64,000 nucleotides of DNA, from NCBI GenBank assembly GCA_902762385.1, contig CACWNQ010000001.1, positions 310,001 through 374,000 of the forward strand, written 5' to 3'. Below are positions 27,297 through 35,600 of this stretch, in pieces; the stretch's first letter is position 1, and each line of letters starts with the position of its first letter. The notes below the pieces were generated by a model. The model was given only the letters and a program-made list of their open reading frames with translations, was not told where the DNA came from and made no database searches. The translations under genes were made by a program, and so were the position numbers. The stretch is from an uncultured Bacteroidales bacterium. Its GTDB lineage: Bacteria > Bacteroidota > Bacteroidia > Bacteroidales > Muribaculaceae.

Positions 27297-28421
27297 ATGA
27301 ATAAATTGATTCTTACGATAATAATCTCGTTGTTAACAACATCGATTTCCAAGCCAATAACGTTATACAATACTATCTACAATCATTTCCATCGTATTAA
27401 TCTCAATTCAAAGGCAACTATTTCAGATAAATATCTGCAACTGAGCAACACTTCTGAAAGAAGTATTGTCGTGACAGATTCCACTTCAATCGACGCTTTT
27501 GCCAACTATAAATATTATATACGATTTGCCAACCTACACAACCAAGAGGGTAAATCATATAAAATCATTGACAATCTGGGCGCAACAAAATCAATTTCAT
27601 CAACCGAGTGTGGACTGGTTTTCAACTATATTGAAGGTAATTTCTGGATGGTAACTGCAAGCTGCGACAACTCAAGCCTATACAACGAGAGCGTCGACAC
27701 ACGAAGTATGACTATTAAGTTGATCAAAGTAGTAAACGGAAAGAGATATGTAATAAAACAAACTACACTCGACAATGGTGTTGACCTTTATAAAGATTAC
27801 AATTATCTTGGAGTTACAATCAACGGTAAAGAAGTAACAGTAAAAGCTGGGAAAAACGAACTCAAAGATGTGTTGTCACACAATCTATCTGAAACAGAGA
27901 CACCGGAGTCAACCTTCGGATTTCCAAGCGTTAAGGTGGGTTACTTCGTTGGACCAGGTGCTTTGATTTCAATCGAGAGGACTGTTCTCTCATTCAACGC
28001 ACCTAAACAATCTTCACAAGTAAATCTTGAGACCCACTGGACACGAGAGGCACTTGACCGCCATTTTGCCAATTCAAAGAATCCTTTTGAAGGATATTGG
28101 ACCTATCTTGACCGTGACATGGAAGACAAGTGGCTCAAAATAGGTGGGCGTTATACTATCGCTTTAGTTGAGACCGGAACTGGCTACGATGTCATTTATG
28201 TTGATGGTGCTCAAGTCAAAAAGTCGCAATGGCACATTGGAATGAGAAAAGGCGAGATGATCAAAACCATTTTTACTGACAACTTCACCGGCAAGTGGTA
28301 TGATGCGACTCAAGAGATAATTGACCAGGACATTTATGTCACTTTCGAGAGCGGAGTGATTCTAACATTTAAATTCCCACTCTATAAAAGCCAAGTTCGT
28401 TTCTCAAAAATCCTCCAATAA
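27297..28421 (+). CDS. Secreted protein of unknown function, two beta-rich domains
   Basis: A 374-residue protein with a short N-terminal hydrophobic segment (MNKLILTIIISLLTTSIS), so exported. I do not recognise the family. Residues about 30-235 look like a concanavalin/LamG-type beta sandwich (alternating strands, KYYIRFANL, GFPSVKVGYFVGPGALISIE). A second beta domain follows (about 250-374), with WTREALDRHFANSK and a hydrophobic strand pattern to the end. No catalytic motif stands out. It is divergent from the LysE-type gene and followed by the dCMP deaminase unit, which has its own promoter, so context gives little. Confidence 0.72.
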   Translation: MNKLILTIIISLLTTSISKPITLYNTIYNHFHRINLNSKATISDKYLQLSNTSERSIVVTDSTSIDAFANYKYYIRFANLHNQEGKSYKIIDNLGATKSISSTECGLVFNYIEGNFWMVTASCDNSSLYNESVDTRSMTIKLIKVVNGKRYVIKQTTLDNGVDLYKDYNYLGVTINGKEVTVKAGKNELKDVLSHNLSETETPESTFGFPSVKVGYFVGPGALISIERTVLSFNAPKQSSQVNLETHWTREALDRHFANSKNPFEGYWTYLDRDMEDKWLKIGGRYTIALVETGTGYDVIYVDGAQVKKSQWHIGMRKGEMIKTIFTDNFTGKWYDATQEIIDQDIYVTFESGVILTFKFPLYKSQVRFSKILQ

Positions 28422-28479
28422 GTAAAAAATTTTTTCAAAAAAATATCACTTTTATTCTGCATTTAAAATTTTATTTAAT

Positions 28480-28487
28480 TACCTTTG
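28480..28487 (+). promoter_or_regulatory. Putative promoter of the dCMP deaminase / S41 / RIC / LuxR unit
   Basis: TACCTTTG, 85 bases before ATG 28573. The next five genes are spaced by 4-base overlap to 19 bases and have no other recognisable promoter between them. Confidence 0.45.
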
Positions 28488-28572
28488 TAGTGGTTATTGT
28501 TTGAAGTTATAGTTATACTTACAACGTTTGGCATTATTATATTAATTATCAAATTTTTATATACAATCGGTC

Positions 28573-28995
28573 ATGGACAAACAAGAAATTCTAGATTCTA
28601 GATATCTTAGAATGGCGCAAATATGGGCCGAGAACTCCTATTGCAAACGCCGTCAGGTGGGAGCTATCATTGTAAAGGACAAAATGATAATCTCCGACGG
28701 TTACAATGGCACGCCAGTAGGTTTTGAGAATGTGTGTGAGGATGAAAATGACCACACAAAGCCTTATGTTCTTCATGCTGAAGCTAATGCTATAACAAAA
28801 GTTGCTCAAAGCAACAACAGCAGCAATAACGCCACCCTCTACGTGACATCATCGCCATGTATTGAGTGTGCAAAACTTATTATTCAGGCAGGAATCAAGA
28901 GAGTTGTATTTGGCGAAATCTATCGCTTGACCGATGGCATCGACCTCTTGAAGCGTGCCGGGATTGAGTGTGTGCAACTTAATTTTAAGTCATAA
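28573..28995 (+). CDS. dCMP deaminase (ComEB-type)
   Basis: A 140-residue zinc-dependent cytidine/deoxycytidylate deaminase. The zinc site is HAEANAI (about 76-82) with SSPCIECAK (about 96-104), the H-x-E and P-C-x-x-C signature. The N-terminal segment CKRRQVGAIIVKD is typical of dCMP deaminases, which make dUMP for dTMP synthesis. First gene of a compact plus-strand unit, 15 bases before the S41 peptidase. Confidence 0.93.
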   Translation: MDKQEILDSRYLRMAQIWAENSYCKRRQVGAIIVKDKMIISDGYNGTPVGFENVCEDENDHTKPYVLHAEANAITKVAQSNNSSNNATLYVTSSPCIECAKLIIQAGIKRVVFGEIYRLTDGIDLLKRAGIECVQLNFKS

Positions 28996-29010
28996 TAGTA
29001 AATCATTTTC

Positions 29011-30642
29011 ATGGAGAAGAGAAGAGATTACAGTGCCTGGCTTCCACTGGCTATTGCCATTTCGGTCATAGCAGGAATCATTGTGGGCATGTTTATGAGA
29101 AATCCTTTCTCCAATGATTCTTATTCCACACAAAGTGATCGCAAGCTCAACACCATCTTGAATCTTATATCTCAAGAATATGTTGATGACAGTATCAACA
29201 CTAACGACTTGATTGAGATGACCATACCGGCAATACTTGCCAACCTTGACCCACACAGCTACTACCTACCTCCCCATGAGCTCGAAGCAGCAAAAGAAGA
29301 GTTAGAGGGCAGTTTCCCAGGAATAGGTGTATCATTTCAAGTCATGAACGACACAATTGTGGTTCTCGATGTTTTTTCGGGTGGTCCTAGCGACAAGGCC
29401 GGGCTCATGGCTGGTGATAAGATTGTGACTATTGAAGACAGCATATGGGCAGGCACTGGCATTGATGCCAATAAAGTCCGTGAAAAGCTGCGGGGCCCGA
29501 AAGGTTCAAAAGTGAAGGTAGGAATAGAGCGTGCTGGTGCAAAGAACAGGCTTTCGTTTGTCATTACCCGAGGTATTATTCCTCTAAACTCGGTTGATTC
29601 CTATTATATGCTTGACAAGACAACAGGCTATGTCAAGGTTTCTAAATTCGGAAGATACACTTATAATGAATTTGTCAATGCCCTCAATTCACTTAAAAAC
29701 CAAGGTGCCAAAAAGTTCATGATTGACATGAGAGGCAATAATGGTGGCTACTTTGAAACTGCCATAAAAATGGCAAACGAATTCCTGCCCCCCAACCGAC
29801 TCATTGTTAGCACTAAGGGACGTTATCGCCGCGACGAGACAACTGCCTATAGTGATGGACACGGACTGTTCCTCAACGAGGAAATGGTTGTACTCATCGA
29901 CGAATACTCTGCTAGTTCAAGCGAGATATTTGCTGGTGCCATTCAAGACAATGATCGTGGCTTGATTGTTGGGTGTCGTTCATTCGGCAAAGGTTTGGTT
30001 CAGAAGGGGTTTGACCTACCCGACAAGAGCGCTATACGTCTCACTATTGCTAAGTATTATACACCTTCGGGGCGATGCATTCAGAAGCCATATAAGAATG
30101 GAGAGAATGCTTATCAAAAAGATATTCTCGACCGTTACAGCAATGGTGAACTTTACAGCAAAGACAGCATTAAGATTGACAAATCCATGATATTCGAAAC
30201 TACCACCGGGCGCAAGGTATATGGTGGAGGTGGCATTATCCCCGACATTTTTGTGCCACGCGACACTACTGGTTATTCACCCTACTATGCTGCTGTATTT
30301 GCTGCCGGGCTCATTCAAGAGTATTCACTCAAATATGTAACCGAACACCGAACTGAATTGAGCAAGATGAGCGACTATAAGCAGTTGATGCGCAATTTAC
30401 CTGCCAACGACGACCTTCTGAACGATTTTGTTAAGTATGCCGCCGATAAAGGTGTTCCTGCGCGATGGTATTACATTCATCAGTCACAAGACATTCTCAC
30501 CAGCATTATCAAAGGGCTTATTGCTCGCGACATTTTCGGGCAGAGCGCCTACTACCCTATCATCAACCGCAATGACAAAACCATTGAGACAGCTCTTAAA
30601 GCCTTAAACAAGCACAAGGCAGCTTTCCCGATTACCAATTAG
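29011..30642 (+). CDS. S41 family C-terminal processing peptidase (CtpA-like)
   Basis: A 543-residue envelope protease. One N-terminal membrane segment (about 11-29) anchors it. A PDZ domain follows (about 100-185, SGGPSDKAGLMAGDKIV). The catalytic core has the RGNNGG loop near 241. The Ser-Lys dyad is likely Ser302 in YSASSSEIF and Lys327 in SFGKG, judged from the 25-residue spacing known for Tsp/Prc. Such proteases trim or degrade periplasmic proteins by their C-termini. It sits in an unrelated metabolic run between dCMP deaminase and 5-FCL. Confidence 0.94.
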   Translation: MEKRRDYSAWLPLAIAISVIAGIIVGMFMRNPFSNDSYSTQSDRKLNTILNLISQEYVDDSINTNDLIEMTIPAILANLDPHSYYLPPHELEAAKEELEGSFPGIGVSFQVMNDTIVVLDVFSGGPSDKAGLMAGDKIVTIEDSIWAGTGIDANKVREKLRGPKGSKVKVGIERAGAKNRLSFVITRGIIPLNSVDSYYMLDKTTGYVKVSKFGRYTYNEFVNALNSLKNQGAKKFMIDMRGNNGGYFETAIKMANEFLPPNRLIVSTKGRYRRDETTAYSDGHGLFLNEEMVVLIDEYSASSSEIFAGAIQDNDRGLIVGCRSFGKGLVQKGFDLPDKSAIRLTIAKYYTPSGRCIQKPYKNGENAYQKDILDRYSNGELYSKDSIKIDKSMIFETTTGRKVYGGGGIIPDIFVPRDTTGYSPYYAAVFAAGLIQEYSLKYVTEHRTELSKMSDYKQLMRNLPANDDLLNDFVKYAADKGVPARWYYIHQSQDILTSIIKGLIARDIFGQSAYYPIINRNDKTIETALKALNKHKAAFPITN

Positions 30643-30661
30643 TAATAACTACTACTTTCTC

Positions 30662-31201
30662 ATGGACAAGAAGCAATTACGCAAGCACATCAAGGCACAA
30701 GTTGCTCAACTATCACCACAACACAAACTACTCGAAGCCAACGAAGTCTTTGGCCACATCGAGAACACCAAGTTGTTTCAACAGAGCCACAATGTTATGT
30801 TATTCTCTTCATTGCCTGATGAACTTCCCACTCACCACATAATTGAGCGATGGGCAGCCATGAAGAATGTATTCTTGCCGCGCGTCAAGGGCGATGATAT
30901 CGAAGTGATAAAATATGAGCCCGGCATGCTCAAGCAAGGCAGTTTCAAGATTCTGGAACCCACAGGCACAACTGTTGTCAGCCCTCTAGTGCTCGACCTG
31001 ATAATTGTGCCAGGGGTAGCATTTGACCGCAATGGCAACCGATGTGGACGTGGCAAGGGATATTACGACCGTTTCCTTTCTCACACTAAAGCCACTACTA
31101 TCGCCGTTTGTTTCGACTGTCAACTAGTCGACACATTGCCAGTCGAGCCACATGACATCCCAGCAAAACACATAGTAACCCATTCATTTAAAACCATATA
31201 A
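30662..31201 (+). CDS. 5-formyltetrahydrofolate cyclo-ligase
   Basis: A 179-residue enzyme that converts 5-formyl-THF to 5,10-methenyl-THF with ATP. The N-terminal basic helix (KKQLRKHIKAQ), the central LIIVPGVAFDRNGNRCGRGKGYYDRFL signature (about 118-144, here in parts) and the closing DIPAKHIVT are diagnostic. Length is standard. It starts 19 bases after the S41 gene and ends 6 bases before the RIC-like gene. Confidence 0.94.
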   Translation: MDKKQLRKHIKAQVAQLSPQHKLLEANEVFGHIENTKLFQQSHNVMLFSSLPDELPTHHIIERWAAMKNVFLPRVKGDDIEVIKYEPGMLKQGSFKILEPTGTTVVSPLVLDLIIVPGVAFDRNGNRCGRGKGYYDRFLSHTKATTIAVCFDCQLVDTLPVEPHDIPAKHIVTHSFKTI

Positions 31202-31207
31202 AGCACT

Positions 31208-31909
31208 ATGGCACTTATAACACCCGACACCAAGTTGAGCGAAATAATACTCCATGACCCGTCCACAATCACAGTGCTCGACAGGTTCGGCATCTCATTA
31301 GGTGTGGGCGACCTCGATGTTGCGCAGGCTTGCCTGCAACACAACATAAATGTGAATTTCTTCACAGCGATTCTAAACACATTCATCCACGAGGACTATT
31401 TTCCACAAGATGTGTTGGCACAATTCAGCGCCAGCGAGATAGTTGATTACCTGAGTAAAACCAACAGTTATTATCAGCATAATGTTTTACCCAACATCGA
31501 CCGGCACTTCTCATTCCTGATTGCTAAGGCACCCTCACGCAATAACAACCTCATCATCATGAAGCAATTCTTCGACGAGGTTAAGAGTGAACTGCTGCAA
31601 CGCATCAATAACGATAGCAATTGCCTGTTCCCCACCGTGGCGAGCCACAGCACGACGTGCACACAACATTGCTGTGACGCAGTTACCAACCATGACTACA
31701 CTGACACCATCGAGGACAAAATCAACGACCTCATCAACATGCTCGTTGTTCACCTCAGAGGTGACTATGACCACAATTTAGGGTTCGCCGTTGTCTTTGC
31801 CGTGTTCTCGCTCAAGAAGGACATTAAGCAGAACAACCGCATTCGCAACCGCATACTGCGCCCCATTTCCAATGCCACGGCCGCACACTTAGGGGAATAT
31901 GAGCAATGA
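31208..31909 (+). CDS. RIC/ScdA-like protein: DUF542-type N-terminus plus hemerythrin-like domain
   Basis: A 233-residue soluble protein. Residues 8-52 follow the ScdA/DUF542 pattern (LSEIILHDPSTITVLDRFGI, then an ACLQHNIN end), but the usual Cys-Cys pair after the GI(D/S) position is replaced by LGVGD. Residues about 85-215 resemble a di-iron hemerythrin helical bundle: His91 in HNVLP, His100, Glu128, the CLFP turn (139-142), His147, and His182 to His189. The usual H-x3-E just before LFP is not conserved, so metal binding may be altered. RIC proteins (YtfE, ScdA) repair Fe-S clusters after nitrosative or oxidative stress. It overlaps a LuxR-type regulator gene by ATGA, suggesting a sensor role instead. 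Family call moderate; function inferred. Confidence 0.68.
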   Translation: MALITPDTKLSEIILHDPSTITVLDRFGISLGVGDLDVAQACLQHNINVNFFTAILNTFIHEDYFPQDVLAQFSASEIVDYLSKTNSYYQHNVLPNIDRHFSFLIAKAPSRNNNLIIMKQFFDEVKSELLQRINNDSNCLFPTVASHSTTCTQHCCDAVTNHDYTDTIEDKINDLINMLVVHLRGDYDHNLGFAVVFAVFSLKKDIKQNNRIRNRILRPISNATAAHLGEYEQ

Positions 31910-32451
31910 GTAGTCTCAAGGTGATAATAACTGGCAGCAACAAGCTTGCTACTTTTGGGCTTCGCAGGATGCTTAACGAGGTGTTCGATGTCGATGCCCA
32001 CATAGTTGATGCCGGTGATCTCGACGCACTGGTCACAACCGTCGAGCCCGACCTCTTCTTCATCGACACTGCCTCCTTTATTGCCCGGTTATCGTTTTTC
32101 TTGCCACGCAAGGCCAAGACGGTATTGCTCGCCCATGGCAGTCACGACACCATCGACCACGGCATCAGGTTGCTTAACACCCATGCCCACAGCGAGAGTC
32201 AGCTCGTTAATGCTCTGAATGTGATTCTTGAGCAGCACGTGCAAGCCAGCAGCACTGGCACTACGCTCACGGCGCGCGAGATTGACGTGCTGCGACTCAT
32301 TGCCTCAGGCAAGATCAACAAGGAGATTGCACAAGAACTGAACATCAGCGTCAACACGGTGCTCTCTCACCGCAAGAACATTACTGCTAAGCTGGGCATC
32401 AAGAGCGTGTCGGGCCTCTCGTTCTATGCCATGATGAATGGCATTGTTTGA
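31906..32451 (+). CDS. LuxR-type transcriptional regulator with degenerate receiver domain
   Basis: A 181-residue protein. Residues 121-180 form a GerE/LuxR helix-turn-helix (LTAREIDVLRLIASGKINKE, then IAQELNISVNTVLSHRKNI). Residues 4-110 look like a shortened receiver: PDLFFID places Asp54 at the phospho-acceptor position, but the acidic pair at the end of strand 1 is missing (VIITGSNKL instead of a V-D-D pattern), and no Lys is seen near strand 5. Phosphorylation is therefore doubtful. Its start overlaps the RIC-like gene by four bases. No histidine kinase is nearby. The target genes are unknown. Confidence 0.8.
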   Translation: MSSLKVIITGSNKLATFGLRRMLNEVFDVDAHIVDAGDLDALVTTVEPDLFFIDTASFIARLSFFLPRKAKTVLLAHGSHDTIDHGIRLLNTHAHSESQLVNALNVILEQHVQASSTGTTLTAREIDVLRLIASGKINKEIAQELNISVNTVLSHRKNITAKLGIKSVSGLSFYAMMNGIV

Positions 32452-32548
32452 TTCAGATTTGCGTTGCATAATTAACTGGTGAAATAGAATATTCATAATC
32501 GTAAAATAAATTTCATTAAAAATATTCTATAAATTTAAACTTTTTGTT

Positions 32549-32556
32549 TAATTTTG
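32549..32556 (+). promoter_or_regulatory. Putative minus-7 element upstream of tamB
   Basis: TAATTTTG, 62 bases before the TTG start at 32619. Confidence 0.4.
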
Positions 32557-32618
32557 TGTTTTATATTAGTAATATTATATACTATTAGGTTGTAATTTAC
32601 TGAAAATCAAACACAATT

Positions 32619-35600
32619 TTGAGCAAGGGGAATACAAATAAAACAGGTAGAGTGCTCTCATGGATACTTGGCATTGTGATATTACTTATCATTATGTTGC
32701 CTATTGCTTTGTATATACCCTGGGTTCAGAACAAAGCAAAAGACATCGCATGCTCTTATGTCAAGGAGAAAACCGGCATGGACTTGAGTGTTGGCAAAAT
32801 TTTGATCAAGTTCCCTCTTGACGTAAGTCTCGATGATGTAAAATTACTTGATAAGAATGGCGATACGATGGTGGTCGCTAAGAACTTTACAGGAAGCGTT
32901 GCTGTGCGTCCATTGTTTGAAAAACGTTTTAAAATTGATGGTGCCGAGTTGACCGATGGTAAATACCGGTTAGTAAGTGAAGACTCATCAATGATGCTGA
33001 AAGCCGATGTCAAACACTGCAAATTCACTGGTTCTGACATTGATTTGGAGAGCAATAGGATTAACGTGCTTGACGGCGAACTTACTGGTGGAAAGGTACA
33101 CTTAACCATGTTCCCTTACAAAAAAGTTCAAGAACAAGATACAACCAAGAGCAGTCCATGGTTTATACAGGCTAAACACCTAACGCTTAATGACGTGGAT
33201 TACACGATGGAAATGCTACCCACAATCGACCGCCTCACTGCTCATGTCGAAAGAGCCGAGCTTAAGAATGGTGTTGTCGACACTGGTGCACACACTGTCG
33301 ATGCTGAATATTTAGGCGTTGATGACGTTGACTGCAACTATACTTATCCATCATCCTCTTGGGCACAGAATTACAACCGTGAGCATCCTGTGCCACCCGA
33401 AATCCCACCCCTCTACCCCGACACAGTACCATGGACCGTAAAGGGTGACAGTATTAGGATAACTAACGCTAATGCTACCTATGCACAAATGGGTGCCCGC
33501 CCAGGTGCTGGTCTTGATATGAATTATATCCAAGTCAAGAATGTAAACATAGGCGCTAAAGATTTCTACAACCAAAAGAGTGTTGTTTCGGTCGATGTGA
33601 AAAACTTATCGGCAACAGAACGCTGCGGACTGGAAATCAAGGATGCACATGGTAAGGTAAACGTTAATAGCCAGGACATCCAGCTCAACAATTTTGCAGT
33701 CAAGACCAAGAAAAGCTCAATTGAACTTGACGGTAAGGCCGACATGAGCCTGTTGAATGGCGACCCTACTGGAAGTGTTAAACTGAAGACCAATGCCTCG
33801 GTCGATATAAATGAAGTAACTACAGCAATGCCATCACTGGCTAAAGACTTGAGAAACATCCCTAGCAAGCAACCAATCAAAGTGAATGGAAGCATTGAAG
33901 GTAACACTCGCAGCCTTGACATTAAGAATGCACACGTCGACATTCCAGGACATATTAATGCCAACGTGAGCGGCAACATCAAGAATATAACAAATCCCGA
34001 CAAACTGCAAGCTAAGGTAAAGCTGGATGCCGATATGAAGAACACCGACCTTGCTAAATCGTTCCTTGACAAAGATTTGCAACAAAAACTGGATGTAAAA
34101 TCGATGAAAGTTAAAGGTGACTTCGACTGGAACGGCAAAGATTTAGGCATCAAAAATGGATATATCGACATTCCCGGACGAATAAAAAGTAGCGTGAGCG
34201 GAAATGTGAAAAGCATCACCAATCCCAAAAAGATGCAAGCCGATGTTAATTTCGATGCCGACATAACCGACGCCAGCTTTGCAACTAAAGCATTCCTCGA
34301 TAAAGACTTGCAGAAGAAAATCAATGTCCTGCCCATGAAAGCAAGAGGAAACGTGAAGTATTCGCCTAGCCTGGTGAGTGGTGACATTGACATGAAACTC
34401 AAGTCGGGAGGAAGCTTAGTTGGAAAAGGTTCCTACTCACTTACAGGTGACGGCACCTACAGCGTTGACGCCACAGCAAAGTCACTTCCTGTGAAGAAAC
34501 TGGTTCCTGAGCTTGACGTAAATAATGTAACAGCCCACGTGAAGGCCAGTGGACATGGCTTTGATTTCCTAACCAGCAACACCAGCATTGACGCAAAAGT
34601 AAATCTTGACGACATCGACTATGCAGGTAAACATTATCGCAACCTTGATGCCGATGTCAAATTAAACGGAACTCATTTCGACGCCAATATAAATGCACGT
34701 AACCGAGGCACACTTAAAGCCAACGGCACCTTTGATCCAAAAACACAGCGTTATGATATTGATGCCGATGCACGCTCCTTCCCTGTCGACGAATTTGCTC
34801 CTGACCTTAATATCGGTAAGCTGACAGCAAAAGTAAAGGCGCGTGGTGAGAAGTTTGATTTTCTTAAAAGCGGGACAAAGATTGATGCTACAGTCGATCT
34901 GGGTAGCGTTGAATACAACAATCAAGTATTTAAAGACCTTCAAGGTAATGTATATCTTGATGGCAATCGCTATGATGCGCACATCAATTCGAGCAATCCC
35001 AATTGTGATGTATATGCCGACGCATATGGTACGATTGATGGCGACCACTACACCATCGACCTACAAGGAAATGTGCGCGACCTTGACCTTCAGGCACTCA
35101 AAGTTCTTGATATACCTTGTGATGGACAAGGCAACATTAACCTTCAAGGAGATTTCAACCTCAAAACAAAGACCTATAACGCCAACGCTCATCTCACTAA
35201 TCTTGATTGGAATTACAACGGCGAAAAGATATTCTCAGAAGAGACTGACCTCAGGCTTAACACAACCAACAATTCAATTTCAGCCTACTATAACGAACAG
35301 TCTACCTATATCAACTTCAATGCTCCGCACAGCATCGACGATTTCGTCAACAGCTTCAAGAGCTGTGCCGATATTGCACAACGGCAATACAAGAAAATGG
35401 ATCTGGACGCCAACGAGATTGTGGATGCACTTCCCCGTTTTGACCTTAATGTCAAGATGGGCTCTGATGGACTAGTACAGCGACTGCTGGGACGCTGGGA
35501 CATCGATTTCAGAAATGTTGACTTGAGCATCAAGAACGACAGCACTCTGAGTGCTCATGCCTATGCGACATCGTTAAGTGTGGGCAACAATGCTATTGAC

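Noticed and set aside
33566-34402. 278-residue hydrophobic-looking open frame antisense to tamB
   Set aside because: Produced by the repeat pattern of tamB read backwards; no promoter and no homology seen.
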